Part shown: positions 32,830 through 46,198 of the stretch, in pieces
Layout: every line of letters begins with the position of its first letter
Position numbering within the stretch: position 1 is the first letter of the stretch
Assembly (NCBI GenBank): GCA_020740775.1
Contig: JAHEWK010000006.1
Coordinates: 1,984,001 to 2,048,000, forward strand
Direction of reading: 5' to 3'
Length of the DNA: 64,000 nt
Source of the DNA: Ilyonectria destructans
Lineage: Eukaryota > Ascomycota > Sordariomycetes > Hypocreales > Nectriaceae
The notes under the pieces: generated by a model
Told to the model about the DNA's origin: nothing
Seen by the model: the letters and a program-made list of their open reading frames with translations, nothing else
The model's database searches: none
Translations under genes and position numbers: made by a program

Positions 32830-35800
32830 CTAAAACCCTTTGAAGGGGTCATCTCGGAAGAAATCTTCCTCGCCTGCTGTTCGGCTCCCGTTGTAGTAGT
32901 CATCGGTGCCACGAGTACCTCGAGAGTTATAGCTGTCCCGGTGTCGGCTTCGGCTCTGTCTCCGTCGGTGCTCCTTGCTCCTTCTTCGGATCTCGTGTCG
33001 GAACTCGTCCTGCTCATTGGGGAAGTCGCCGAATCCGGTGGGTGCGAGGGGGCTGATAAAGGCCTCCATCCGCATCGTCCCAATAGCGTCGAAGAAGTTG
33101 CTAGGACGTGAGGAAGCCTCTGACGTCCTCTGAGAGACGGCTTGGCTCACGGGCCAAGTGCCGGCACTCGAAGCCTGAGACTGGTAGATATCGGAAGACC
33201 CAGCAGTGCCAGTGCTGGCACCGGCAGTGCTGTTGGTGGGAGCATGGTGACTGCCTCCAATGGGACCAGAGAAGCCACGGAAAGAAAGGGGAGGAGGTAC
33301 ATGTCCGCCTGTGTTACTTCGTTTTCGGCTATGGGCCGTCGTAGGATTGCTTCGATCGTGGAAACGGGGAATGAAAGGAGGCTCTGCAGCATCGGCAGAA
33401 CCATCTCGCGAGTGGTTGGATGAAATGGCTCCCACAGAGTCCGTGAGGGGGAAAGGAATCAGATCGCCCATCTGAGACGAAGGCGCACTCGGTATACTTG
33501 GGACACTTGGAGTGGCAGCTCTAGACACATGGGTTCGTCCCTTAGCTAGGCGGATTGAGTCCCTGATGCCGGATCGCTTCAGCTTTGTCCGAGGAATATC
33601 AAAATCTGGCAGCGGTGCCAGAAGTTCCGGGGGCGGTGGAGCCGACGTGATTTCGGGGACTGCCTGCGAAGAGTGCGCCAGGAAGGACAAGGCCGTCAGC
33701 CAGATGTAATGTCTGTCTGCAGAGGTTGCCGTGAACTTCAACGCTCGCTGTGGAGTAAGGATCAAGATCGACCGGTTGAACAGCGCTGGCGAGCCCTTAG
33801 GGGCCGCGTTATCGTCCTTAACATCAAGCACGGATTGAATCGTGACTGATTTGGTCAGCGATGCCAGTAATGGAGGAGGGTAAACCACTTACGTTTTCTG
33901 CCGGTCTTGCCCATCAGGGCGCTGCCAGACGACGGCTGCTTGCTGCTCCAAAGAATTGCCCTTTCATATGGTGCAAGCCAAACCCATCTCTTGTGACGGT
34001 CGTTGCTGTTCTCATCCTTGCTGTTGCTCTCGGGCACTCCGAACGACTTCCTTCTGCGAACATACTTAAACATCCACTCTCCAACCATCGTCTGCGCAAT
34101 CGCATCCACTACGCTGTTGCTTTGAGCCCCATTGCCTACAGTCGGAGGATCGGTGCTCATGGTGTTGTCAGTGTTGACCGTGTTCATTGTGTTAACGGTG
34201 TTAACTGTGTTGGCAGTGGTAACCGACAGTTGATGCTTGTGACGGAACTGCTCACCACCCCGAACACGGTTGCGAGGGGTGGTGATGTCGTTTCTGGGCA
34301 GGGGAGGAAGTCTCGGGCTTTCAGGCGCCTCAGTGGATGGAGACAATGGTGGAGGGGAACGGCTGCCCTGTCTGCGACGTCGCTGGTTGCGAGGAAGGGC
34401 GGCTGCGGAGCGGACCTTTCGAATACTGCCTGCCCGATGATGGCTACGACCAGTTCCTCGGCGGAAGAAGTTCTCTCCACGAGTCGGGCTTCTCTGCCCA
34501 TCACTAGGAGCACTTGAGCTAAAGGGAGGCTTCCTTGAGCTGGCTCGCGTTGGGATCGGGAAGGGAGGGTTCTTCGAATCCTGGAGGCTGGGACTCCTAG
34601 ATCGGCCCTGATGACTAGCAATACCATTCTGGATCATTGCAGCCTTGCGCATAACGCTCGCTCGGTTAGAAGACATGGCAGCAGGGCTCTTCTCGAAAGC
34701 TCTACCGGACTTGCCAGAAGCAGACACTCGATGAGTGAGGTCCTTCTCCCCCGAGAAGAAATTGTAGAGCTCGCTTGCAAATGGCTTCATCGAGCCGCGA
34801 GACACTTGCCGAACAGTAATCTGTTCAGGCGAGGTTGGAATGGTCCCGTTGGTGGTTGTTGTGCCAGTCGAGCTGCGCTTGCCTGGTCGACTTGAAATGG
34901 ACTTGGGTCTAGGTGCAGACAAGGCCGTTCGGTACTCTGAGTCGCTCAGATCAACATCACCAAACTCATCAATCTCATCAGAGCTGCCACCATCAAACCC
35001 GGCAAAGAGGCTGCTGAAGCGATGGGGACGTCGCATCGGAGCCTTTTGGCTAGAAAGCGGACCATCATCGTTGTTTCCAGGGTACGCGTCATGCGTCATG
35101 TCGGAATCAGCAATGGAGATAGGAGAAGAAGGCATTTCTCCCGTATCTCGCCTGTTCGTCAACCTGCGTGGATTGCGTGGCGGAACATTGCCAGGAATAG
35201 GAGTGAAGTGCTTTGACGGCTCAAACGGAGATGACGGCGGGTTGGGAGAGGTTGGTCGCGACGTAATGTTAGAGGGCTGCAGATGAGCTGGGAGCAGAGC
35301 CAGTCGCTTATCAGTCTGGATACCCTCTGTCTGAACTGCAGCTTCGCAGGTGGAAACAGGCGAAGAAAGGCTGACTTGACACCCAAAGTCCTTGAAGTAT
35401 TGAGGCAATCTAGGCTCTCGTGGGGTGGCAGGACGGCTTGTGGGGGGATGAACGCTGATGCTGGGGATCGGCGGGGGGGAGGGAGGCATGGGAGGGAAAG
35501 TAAAAGTACGTGGGGGAGGGGAGGGAGGATCCGTTTGCATCGATGATGCTACCATCAAGGGCTTCTTGACCTTGGGAGGCGGTGGCGGTGGTCGCATAGG
35601 AGACTTGGGAGTCTTGGGAGGTGTAAGAGGAGGTTCTTCAATGGTCTGTGACGATGTAGACACCATGAGCTTGCGCGGGACAGGCTCAATCGACAGTGGC
35701 CGGGCGATGTGAACACGCTTGCGTCGCTGGTTCGCTTCGATTTCTCCATCCCCGCGTGGGGAACACTCGACCTCTGGCGACTTCGCGCGAGACAGAGACG

Positions 35801-36998
35801 GCTCAGGCGTCATGGGTTTGGCAACTGGCAACTTGGGGGACGGAGGCGGAGAGAACTGAATTCCAGTATCCGTATAAGAAACCTTGGGGGCAGGCGGTTC
35901 AACCTCCTCGTCTTCGCCCTCGAGGGCTTCCAAGACCGACTGGTTCATGAACAATCTGCCCCGCGCCACACTTCCCGATCGCTTCAGGCTCTCCAAGCTT
36001 TGGTTGCGGCGATGATGCAGTCGGTTGATGACACTATCCCGGCTCATGTTGCGAGCATGGGCATAGGGGTTGTGGTTGGATAAAGCGCTTTCTCGGCCAT
36101 CGAAGTCACTTTGTTCGTCATCGTCGTCGAAATTGAGCTCATCTGCGAGCGAGTGACCATTGGGTTTCATGGATCCCGGCCCGGTCATGAAGGAAAACCG
36201 GACGCTGTTGGTCATGCTCATCGTTCTGACACTTGCAGCATCGTTCTCCCGGCCACTCTCATCAACCTCGCTCTCATGGCCAGCCCCGCCGTTCTGAGCC
36301 TGGGCTGCCTGGTATGCGGCAACCTCATCCAGGACGAGCTTGAGACGACTTTCGGCAACATGGATCTTGCGCTCATACTTGCGCTTCTCCTCCTCCCAAT
36401 TGTCCTTCTCCTGAGCCAAGAGATCATGCACTCTCTGGGAATCGTCCTCCTGGTTTCGAATCTTCTTTTGAGCAATGTCTAGTCGCTTTTTAACATCGGC
36501 GATCGATTCAACGGCATCGTCTCTTTCCCGAGCCAATTCGCCCAGAGCGGATGATGTTCCACCTTCCAGGAGAGATAGTTGTCGCTTCAAAGATCGACTC
36601 TCCTTGCCTGTGTTTACCAGGTTCTCTTGAAGAGTCTCTCGCTCATCCCTTGTTGTATCAAGAGCCGATTCAAGCGTCTCAATCTGTCGAAGCTTTTCCT
36701 CCTGGTCTCTCCGGAGAGTTAAAATCTCGGATACCAGATTAGCGTGCAGTGTGGGCGTGAACCTCCGAGGGTCCAAAATGCTGATGGTCTCATCGGTCGT
36801 GATATCCCTGGAGGATCTTTTTGAGCCCTTTTCGCTGGGCATCGGGGGTGGTGAATTACCCTTCCCAGGCGGGGTAACTGAACGCCGGGATCTTCTCGAG
36901 GTTCGCGATGGGGTTCGATATGGCGTGTCTTGCGGTGTTGGCAGCGAGGTCGCCGCAGGACCGCTGAGGTACTCGTCGTCTGTTTCCCAGGCACCCAT
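32830..36998 (-). CDS. Cortical PH-domain protein ApsA (Num1/Mcp5-like)
   Basis: Exon 1 (36998-33893) and exon 2 (33845-32830) flank a 47-nt intron (donor GTAAGT, acceptor TCAG), giving 1373 residues. A Ser/Pro-rich start (MGAWETDDEYLSG) is followed by a long coiled coil (about 85-230) and an extended disordered region with proline tracts and an NTVNTVNTMNTVNTDNT run. The C-terminal Mcp5-type PH domain spans about 965-1095 (MVGEWMFKYVRRR, KRWVWLAPYERAILWSS, RALKFTATSADRHYIWLTAL). ApsA/Num1 anchors dynein and mitochondria at the cell cortex through this PH domain and controls nuclear positioning. The frame is open upstream of ATG 36998 but without another ATG, so an extra 5' exon remains possible. 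The last 275 residues are low complexity. Confidence 0.88.
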
Positions 36999-39900
36999 CT
37001 TGACTAATGAAGTCTTCCAAGTCCAGGTGAGAGTCGTCGACGCAATCAAAATTGCACACTACCAACCGGGGCATCAAGCTACTGCCCTAAGTCGACAGAC
37101 AAGTGGTCGTTTCGGTGCAAGGCACGCTGCATACAGAAGAGCAGTTATATGCAACTGTGGCGACCCTTGTACCTGCAACCTGGAATGACAGAAAACGTTT
37201 CCCGTTGAGCCGACCTTAAATGAATGAAGCACTATTCCCCGGTCAAGGTCAGCATCCTGCAAAAGCAATGTGTCGCGCATGCGCACGGATTCGGGGCGGA
37301 GTTGATGTCGGGTGTGGCCTTACAGGGAAAATAACTGGACAAGAAACACGCTGTTAAAAATCCAGAAAACAGAGGCTTCGCCTATGAGTCAATTGCCGAA
37401 TCAGCATCCAAATTACTTGTGGCTCATGGCAACATCGTCGCTGGCTGAATGACTGGGTGCTCGCACGGGAGGGAGTCGGGTCGGCGCCACTCACCTTTGA
37501 GAGAATGGTATATATAGGGATTCAGAAATACCCGATTCTGAAACGACGGAAAAGTAAAAAGGAGATGGGGTTGCGATTGGTAGGATCGTCGACAAGTCAA
37601 TGCGCGTAAAGGATCGGTCGTGCGGAGTCCACCGTCGATTGAAGCCTGGTGAGACCGATCTTGGGCGCGTAGGTCGCGTTGGTCGTTTTCGTGTAAGTGA
37701 GATGCAGAGGTCCTGACGATTGGATGCGACCTGTGTTGTTGTTGTTGCATCAACGGGACGTAGGAAGGAAAACTGAATGGATATCGGCCAACGAAGACAG
37801 ATATATAGATCAAAGACAAATTCGCAAACTGCATAGCTGTCAGCCACGTCCTCCTACGAGATACGTCGTTGCAGCGCGGACCCTGAGAAGACGGGAACGG
37901 TGTTCAATGACTGCGAAAGACAGAGGGTTGGTCGTCGCGCCACAGGTATCACGGTCTACGCAATTGGCTGAGTAACTCACCAAGTGAAAGCGCAAAGAAT
38001 TTAGCGGTGCAGTCCAACCTCGTCACTCACGGGCTTCCAGGCAATCGGTGCGTCATGGCCCCTCGCGAAGGAGACGATGCGACGAGACGTGTATGAGAAG
38101 CAAAAGTGGTTGTCGTGCGGAATGGGGGTCCGAGAGACGTAAAGGAGCAACCAGAAGCAGCACCAGCACCAGCACCAGTCCAGGCCGAGAGGAAGCGACT
38201 TTGGAAAAGAGGAAAGGAAAGGAGGACGTGTAGGACGAGTAGAAGGTTTCTGCTATGGTAGAGGAGATGACGCGGGAAACAAGAGGTGCCAAAGGGCGAT
38301 CAGAGCATGCGCGGGCGCAGAGACCCAGGTCCCTGTTATGTATCCACTTGTATGAGCGTTCGCCGGCCGGACCACGCCAGAGCCAGACCAAGACAAGACG
38401 AGCAAAGAGAAAAGCTGTGGTGGAGAGGAGGGACTGAGAGAGCTCGAGCAGAGTCGACAGCTGCAAGACGAAGAACATGCAGCAGTAGCGTCACTACCCA
38501 CGTCTGAAGAGTCGGTACGTACCGGCGGAGAGCAGGGGCATTGGACATTAGACATGGGCCCCAGCAAAGCGAGGCAAGAGGATGTGGGCTCGTTGGGCGG
38601 CGGCGCGGGAGGGTGGAGCGAAGCCGGAGACCCGAGAGGATGGGCATGGCTGTTTGATTAAGGGTCGACGAGGCTTGATGACTGACGATTGGAGATGATG
38701 GGGGGCCCGACGCGGAGATGGGATACCAACCAGGACAAAAGGGGAGGACGAGAAGAGTTGGTTGGAGAGCATCACAACTCGCCTGCGCAGACGAGGCTTG
38801 ACAGAAGTTCAATGGCCATCCAACCAAGTCGCTCGCACACCTGTCAGACGGAACATGTGTTGATCTTCGCCCGTCCTCAACGACGCCGGTGATTTGATGT
38901 GGTTTGATTTGCTTCGAGTCCCGTGCCGTGGTGTCTGTCTGCCTTGTTTCTCGTTTCTCGTTTCTTGTCCTCGGCCGCAGCGGCGGGCTCTCGATTCGAC
39001 TCGACGGACAAGGGGCTTCGCCCGGCGTGGCCTAGCCTACCGTACCTAAGTTGGTAGCCTTGGCTGTGATAGACTGGGTCCCCGGAGGGCCTCGCCCCTG
39101 GTCCGTCCGCCTATTGGCAGCTCGCATCCTGGAAGGCCAGTCCCGGCATCCACAGAGCGAGAGACAGCCGGACAGACAAGTGACAGAGCCGGGTGGTGTC
39201 TATCTGTGGCATTTGTGCTTTGGGCGCGTTTCTGCGAGGAGGTGGGGAGGTTGAAACGGCGGCAGTGGCCTTGATCCAGTTACGCGGAGTCTAAAGATGC
39301 GAGGCAGGTCCGTAGCTCTGTTAGTCCCATTTCGAGGTGCTTTATTGCCTGAGGTGCTGAGTCCCAGGCACTCGCAGCTGCTTCAGGGGGGGCCAATAGC
39401 GGGGACCCATAGTGCACTCTCCGGGAAAGCTCCCCTGAAGGCCCCGCTGGAGCAGGAGCAGCTAGTCCACCTAAGGATTCCCTCTGGGATTTCAGCTGCG
39501 GCGGATCCAATAGCAGGCCCGGTCTCTTCTGGGGCTTGTAATTTCCTCCTCGTTGATCCCACCCGAAGCAGACGGAGCATCTTTCCACAAGCACTCACAC
39601 TCCTCACGCAACACGAGTTCACAAGGAATATGCTGGCCCGCTGCGCAACCTCTGCCTTGTCACTTCACCTTTCACATTGTGGGAACAAGCAAGAACAGTT
39701 CGCCCACCGCACACGTGCAGATTGCACATGGTTTAGCCACACTGCAAATCCATACTGTAACGAATCTCGGCCATCACATGTACACAGTTGTGCCCCCCTT
39801 GGTTCTGTCGATCAAACGGCCTTGAATGCCCAACGGCCGTCTCCCAACTTGAAGGTAGCCTGAGAGAGAATTGAAAGTGCTTGTGCATCTTGCCCCAGAG

Positions 39901-42900
39901 CCGGAAGCCAGCATCGGCTCACCTACCGGGAGGCTCGGTCCTCGTGTTGGCCTTGTATTCAAAGAAGAAAAAAAGCAATCCTGAAATTCGATGTCAACGA
40001 ATCTCCAGTCCCGCCCTTGGTCGCCCCGGCGTATCCTCAATTGCCTCGAGGCTCCCAAGAACCCTACCGCAACGAGCAAGGTCAAGGTCCAGCAGACAGG
40101 TACTTTTATTAATATCGCACAAGCTACTGTATGTCTCTGGCCGCCATCAAGCACGTACCACTTCTCCCTACTGCTACTGCAAGCCGACAGGGCACCAGCC
40201 GGGGACCAAGCCAGCAAGATCAACATGGGCCACCACGCTTCGGTTCGATCCAGCATGGCTTGCTATACCAATCTTGATATGATGTGAAAATAACATATCC
40301 GCAATGCACAGCCATGTCCTCCGGCTGTGATGCGGCCATTCTACATTCAGTCTGTCAGGTACGATGTGAGCCATGGGTGGAAGCGAGGGCCAAAGCAGGG
40401 GGCCAAAGTCAGGGCAACATCAACCGACGCAGGTCTCAGCCAATCTTATTCCATCTCAACCTGACATATCACATTCGTCATTCGGTATGCAGTAATCCAT
40501 GGATCACATCTCACAGCCTTGCCCGGCAGCACCGAAGAAACCGCATTAACTTGTGCCGTTGCTGATTCCTCGCCTCCTCCGGACGTCACATCCCCCAATT
40601 TGCAAGGGGGGCAGACGACAGCCGGCTTCATATTTGCTCCGATTATTCAATGCCGGTTCATTACTTTATCTCACACGAAGACACGCAGGTCGACGTTGCC
40701 AATGGAATGGCACGGACGGGAAAAACGTCACCCACAGAGACCCTGACATCCGTACCAGATGATATCAACCCGGACCCAACGTAAATCGACCCTTGTGCCA
40801 GGGGGCCAGGAGGCCTGAGGGTCATAAATGCACGGCAATGGCACATATGCACGCCCGGTCACCCAACGCTGTACCCCAGATGGCCGCTGCTTGAGCCTTG
40901 CGTTGCACGCTCCACAGCGGCTTCGATTAAATTATCATGAAAGGGGTTATCCCGGAAGGTCTTGGCATCCGGCCAGGAAGCTGTCGCCTCTCCCGATAAC
41001 ACTCCTCAGTCCGATCCAGCCTCACCTTGCCTTTCTCCGTCTCTCCTGTCTGTGGGTTGTCCGTGGTTCCTGACCACTCCATCTCCGGCGTCGGCTCCGT
41101 CTCGGTATCGCGCCGAGACCTGCACCAAGTCGGCAAATCAATTGATGGGGCCATTGTGCGCCGTCAACTAAAGTATTACGAGAAGCCTAAGCAAGTCAAG
41201 GCGCATGTTTCGCAAAGATCGGCGTTTTGCTCATAGACTGCCGAGGTGGTCACCCCCCCCCCCCCCCCCCCTCGGCTGTCATCATGATACCCTCAACGAG
41301 GTTAGATGCTAACTGGTGATAGCACGTGCGCAAAGAGAGTTTCCTGGGCCCTGGAGTATGGATACTGATGCCACTGCCACGCTGACGGACGCGTTATCAA
41401 GAGGGATCTGACGGTCCTTCCAGTTCGACGGTCCATCCGGAGAACCTGACCAATGTAGTATCCCGTCCTTCACTCATCTCATCCTCACCCTAATCAAGAA
41501 TCATCGACAAGCCACCCGCCACCCGCGACCAATTCCCACTGCTACTGCAGCCTTTGTCACCTCTTTCGTATCTCTGCGACGCTCGCGGGTGATTGTGATG
41601 GCAAACATGGTTTCGATTTCCCTCAGTCGACGCCTCAAACAACTAGCTAGAAATTAGCCCCAACCGGCTCGTTGGCTCCCGCTTTCACCACCGTCATGAT
41701 ACCCACACAACCATTGGCCAGCTCGCAACTAGCAGAGGCGCGGCCCGGGGCCAGAAGAGGAGAAGAGGGGCACCTTGGAGAAAAGCAATTCCTCCTCGGT
41801 TGACCATCAGGGAAACCCCACGTCAACGAATTTCGAACTGGTATCTGCCAAATAAGGACCTAAAGACGGACCCTTGCAAAGAGACCAACCCATTTAAGGC
41901 CCTGCCGGAAAAATAGAGAGCGCCAGAGGCGCGGATGTTCCGATGACGAGTCCGTCGCGTTTCTTGCTGATTCGCTACAAACCAATAATTACTCTCGCTG
42001 GTGAAGCCATATCGGGCCCCATCCAGGCCGATGTTTCCTTGCTTTCCTCGCGACCATGGTTCTCCAGCTCCGCTGGGACGGTTCATCATCCCAAGGCCCC
42101 CATGTTTGTCTCCCTTTCCACATGAAACGGGCGGCTTCGAGACGGATCCTAGCCCACCGAGCATCCGATCTCCACGCTACCAGGCGCAATCAAAAGGACG
42201 CGATGAGGTCGCCACCATGGCTTCCTCCACGCGTGCCGTGATTTTGTTATTGTTTTGCCTCTCAGATCAAGCCGTGCGCCATACGCAGGGTGTTGTATTC
42301 GTAAGAAGCAAAGCGGTCGCCTGCGCCACCGCCCTTGTCTGTGGAGATCAAGACATGGTCTCTGGTGGTTCGGCCTGGTGTGCCTTGGCAGTTGTCGAAT
42401 CGTCAACCTTCGGGTGTCGTGGGAGACGTTCCGGATGGATGCCGACAGGATGGGCAACCCTCAAAGGATCCATGCCCCATCCTTCAACAACTGCTGACTT
42501 GTCGACGCCAGTTGCTCCACCATGCACGCTTTCTAGCCCAAGCCGTCGTTCTCCACACAGCATATGTATAAGTTAAGTTGTGCTGCGATACGTTTACGAG
42601 TGAGGAGACGAGGGGGAAAAAGCAACGTTTTGCTCTCTTATTTGCTCCGTACATTGATCCTACAGGCGGGACTCGCCGGCGCCACTGAACGCGAGGCGGT
42701 CTCAGGGTGTATTGAGGCCTTTTGTCGTCCCCTCCGTAGTGTCCCGCCCGTGCTTGAGCTTCCGTTCGTTGGTGGTACTCTTTGACTGATCGCGGCCGCC
42801 GGTTGCTGGGAAGGTTTTGATGATCGTCGCGGGGATATTCCGCTCCACCCGAACAAGTCTCAACTCCAAGACCGCGTGTATTCGGACCGTTTTCCGCCTT

Positions 42901-44120
42901 GCCAATACTCGGTTGACGGTTCAAAAACATTTCAGAGTTTCGGATGTTTCATCCTTTTGATGTCTCTCGTGTTCGGCCGCAGGTTCCGCCGTCCCGTGAG
43001 TTCTCTCAAATGTGGAATGCCAGACGAGGGGATATATTTGCGTCTACTACGTAGTAGGACATGCTGCATTCTATCTCGATCATCAATACACTGTCATACT
43101 CTATCCGTATCATGTCAAATCTCAAATTACATTACTTGATGTTAATTGGACCAGTCAATACTCCGTGGATAACAACGGCGTGGACACTAAAGGACATACA
43201 CGCTGCTCTGGCGTGGCGGAAAACGTCCACAACCTGCAAGTGTCGCTTCTTTTCTTGAAATTAACTGCTATCAACCATCATTGCCCGTGCTCCTGCTTAG
43301 TAGAGGGCCTGATTGCTGTCAACCCATCTCAGCCAACTCTGAAACTCGGATCCCCACACCGCAGTTGGTTGTGCAGTCCACAATACATTCCCTGCGGCGC
43401 AAGACTGGGACTGGAGCATTTGGAACCGGGCTTTGAGAGGCCAAAATGTTACGATTACCCACAGAAGAGGGACGCGGCACGTGAAAGCTTGCATATGCCA
43501 TCATTGGTATTCCATTGCTTTTCGTGGATGCGCTGCACGACGATAAATCATAACACTCCGCCCCTTCACGAGCGACATGATTATCCCACGACGTAGCCAG
43601 ACAGGTATAACAATCGGGACATCAAGCCGTCGGCCACAAGACTGTTGGCACGGCCTATAGCGGTCAAGATCTAAATGGCACTCTGCCAGTTTTCTCCCCC
43701 TTACAACTCGTTCTGCGGAAACAAGGCGGATTCTTGCCCTGCAGAACAAGGATGGGTTTTCGTCAAACCGGCTGCACCCTGGCGATATGCGGCCTGTCAC
43801 ATTATCACCCGTCCTCTAATAACGCATGGCGCGTAGAGAAAGCTCGCGACGGCGTGTGATTTACATGTCACCATGCGGCCCAAACTGCGGCCACAGGCAG
43901 ATCCTCACACCGGAGTGGGGGTTGCTGCAAAGTTGCCTATCGGCAAAGAAGAAAGCCGTTGCAATTCGCATGGCTTCCGGATGATTCTCGAACCGAATGC
44001 GGGTTTCATTAAAGTATGGAGTGCCAGCTAGTTCATTCATGCTCCCGCAGTTGAGTGTTTCGTGTGCCTTGCGTGGACCAAAAACTATTCGTCTTATGAA
44101 CAACAACCCTGCCCGCTGCT
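36999..44120. other. 7-kb gene-poor interval
   Basis: No gene is supported between the apsA start and the membrane-protein stop. The first 2 kb are likely apsA upstream sequence. A poly-C tract lies at 41253-41271 and a TACTACGTAGTA palindrome at 43045-43056. Frames of up to about 190 codons occur (for example 42001-42576 and 43012-43596, +) but show no motif, splice logic or family resemblance. Confidence 0.4.
41253..41271. repeat. Poly-C tract (19 C)
   Basis: Nineteen consecutive cytosines, flanked by CCGAGGTGGTCA on the left and TCGGCTG on the right, so short inverted arms (CCGAG and CTCGG) bracket the run. Confidence 0.85.
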
Positions 44121-45480
44121 TCATGCTGCCGTAAGGGTCGCGACCTTCTTGTCGACCCATACTGGATACTTGTTCAGGCTTTCAAACCACTGGATAACAC
44201 TTCCAGTCTAGCATATTGGTCAGTTAAACTCACGTGGCTCGACAAACGCCTCGAACTCACTAAGAAAGCCCATGAACCTATAAACGTCGACAGCAGGGCT
44301 GCATACTCGACGCTTGGGTGGGATATTCCAAATCCAAGTGCTCCACAGAGCGTAAACCCGATAGCCCCTATGAAGTTCCATAGCCCAATGTGCCATCCAA
44401 GAACACCTGGCGCGGGAATATACCAGCGAGGCTGCACTTCGATCATGAAGAGTGCGCTCGAGATGGTGAACCCAAGGCCACCGATGACTTGAGTGGCCCA
44501 GTAAACTCCATTCTCCGCCGGCTTAGAGAAGTTATTCAGGATTGGTGGTAGAGACGTGATTCCCGCGATCCAGAAAATGGTAGCACCCATCATCTGCGAG
44601 AAGCAGGCAAGGAAGCCTACCTCGTGAAAGTAGTGCGTCTTAAGTTCGTACCACGTCGGCCACCAAGACCACATTCGGCCACCAGCTGCAGAACCAGATG
44701 AGGTTCCCTCGGCCAGTGTCCCCTCGGTCAGTGTCCCCTCGACCAGTGTCCTTTTGATCAGTGTCCTTTTGATCAGTGTCCCCTTCTGGGCGTGAGTATG
44801 ACGGCATCCGTGGTCAGGGTGAAGGTGCAGGCCTCCATCGAACGATTCTTCCACTGCCCACCCGAAGCAGTCGGCGCGGTTCTCGTTGACTGCCTCGAGC
44901 ATTAGGAGGACTGATCCGAACTCGAAGACAGTGGCTCCGATGAAAGCTGTGAGACCTGCTCCCCAGGTCGTCTCTCCTGAGAACTCCGTCGAGGGATCTT
45001 GTACTGGTAGCCAGGAGAAAAATCCATTGATCACCCAGATGACGGACCCTATGTAATGTTAGAATGACCCGGCTGCTAGATATCTGAGACAAGACACTCA
45101 CCTATGGTGAAGACGACAGCGACATCGTATGAGATATCCCAGATGGGGTATCTGACAGCCATTTTCAAAATTCCTCGGAAGGTTCGTTCCCATGTATTCG
45201 ATGGCTTGGGCCCTGTCGCGTTATGTTTTCGAGGATCGCGGTCAACAACCAACGCGTGGCGACCCTTCCTATTGTCCCGACTCCTCCAGACATACGTAAC
45301 ATTAGGCAAAGAGTCACTCGAGCTCGCCGGTGAATCTTCATTTCTCTCTTCGTCGGAGGGTCTGCTGGACCCCTTTTTAGCAACGAAGAAACGCTTTGTG
45401 GGATTCAGAGACTGGAACGGCCCAGTGCTATGCTCTGCATCGTAATGGCGGCCCAGGAAGTGGTTCTGCGATGACGCCAT
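44121..45480 (-). CDS. Six-helix integral membrane protein (YrhK-like fungal family)
   Basis: Three exons (45480-45102, 45048-44261, 44207-44121) with two 53-nt introns give 417 residues. The hydrophilic N-terminus (about 115 residues) is followed by about six membrane helices: AVVFTIGSVIWVINGFF, LTAFIGATVFEFGSVLLML, FLACFSQMMGATIFWIAGI, ATQVIGGLGFTISSALFMI, HIGLWNFIGAIGFTLCGAL and a last one completed by the third exon, FLTGSVIQWFESLNKYPV. That ending is the usual family C-terminus and is lost if intron 2 is retained. The acidic LEAVNENRADCFGWAVEE after helix 2 is also characteristic. These fungal proteins have no settled role; transport or sensing is a guess. A 15-nt repeat expands one loop. 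It is divergent from the hydrolase gene. Confidence 0.82.
44714..44790. repeat. 15-nt coding minisatellite in a membrane-protein loop
   Basis: About five units of AGTGTCCCCTCGGTC / AGTGTCCTTTTGATC encode five-residue repeats (GTLIK, RTLIK, RTLVE, GTLTE, GTLAE) in the loop after the His-rich segment HLHPDHGCRHTHAQK. The unit length is a multiple of three, so copy-number change would keep the frame. Confidence 0.8.
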
Positions 45481-46198
45481 GCCGATGGATTGTAGTTCGA
45501 TGCCCAATGAGCTCCCAATGTGGTGGCTATAGCATAATTGAATGCCTTGATACTCGGGCTTTGTGTGTTTGTGATGAGATGACGTTGAAGGTAGCGCGAA
45601 GGCAAGCTTTTGAAATTGCGTGAGGAATGCGTAGATGAGACGCCACAAAGGCAAGATGCTGCCGTGATTCCGGCGCCAAACGTCATGACCCTTGTCACAT
45701 GTACGTCCGATTCCGCCTCAACAATACGACTACAAAACACTTAAGAATCAAGCATTTGCAAAACCACAAGACCGAAATAATTGCACCGGAGGCTGACTGG
45801 TGTATTACCAATGCTGCCCAAAACCTGACTATTCGCTTAGATCAATGACCAAGCATCTCAAGCAAACGAAGCTGGTTACCCTATACCTTCATGCCGATTG
45901 CCACTTGAGCAACGAACCTCTCCTGTAGACAAGACTCGTTGGGTCGTGTTTGGCAGTTTCGCTTTGGAAATCGGATTGCTAAATCCAACTTGCCATAATA
46001 GGCTACAGTGGCTGCCTTATGTGCGCAATGTTGTCATCAAAAGGGCGCGGTCAGGTAATATCAGGTGACCTGTCTTTCCTATCTTCAGGTTACTATCAAG
46101 CGTTATACTTCCTCGGCATCGCGAGCCTCATGTTGAACTTCTAAACCACACAACACGTGCCTATACAAGACAAAAAAGAATTTACCTCCACAGTTAAT
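45481..46198. promoter_or_regulatory. Shared divergent promoter region
   Basis: 718 bp separate the start codons of the membrane-protein gene (-) and the hydrolase gene (+), so both promoters lie here. No clear TATA box or operator stands out. Divergence makes co-regulation possible but does not show it. Confidence 0.45.

Noticed and set aside
36999..37049. N-terminal extension of ApsA
   Set aside because: The frame stays open upstream but has no ATG; a spliced 5' exon is possible but no convincing donor/acceptor pair with an ATG was found.
43012..43596. A 194-codon + frame
   Set aside because: No motif and frequent Cys/His/Trp typical of random translation; kept only as unexplained sequence.
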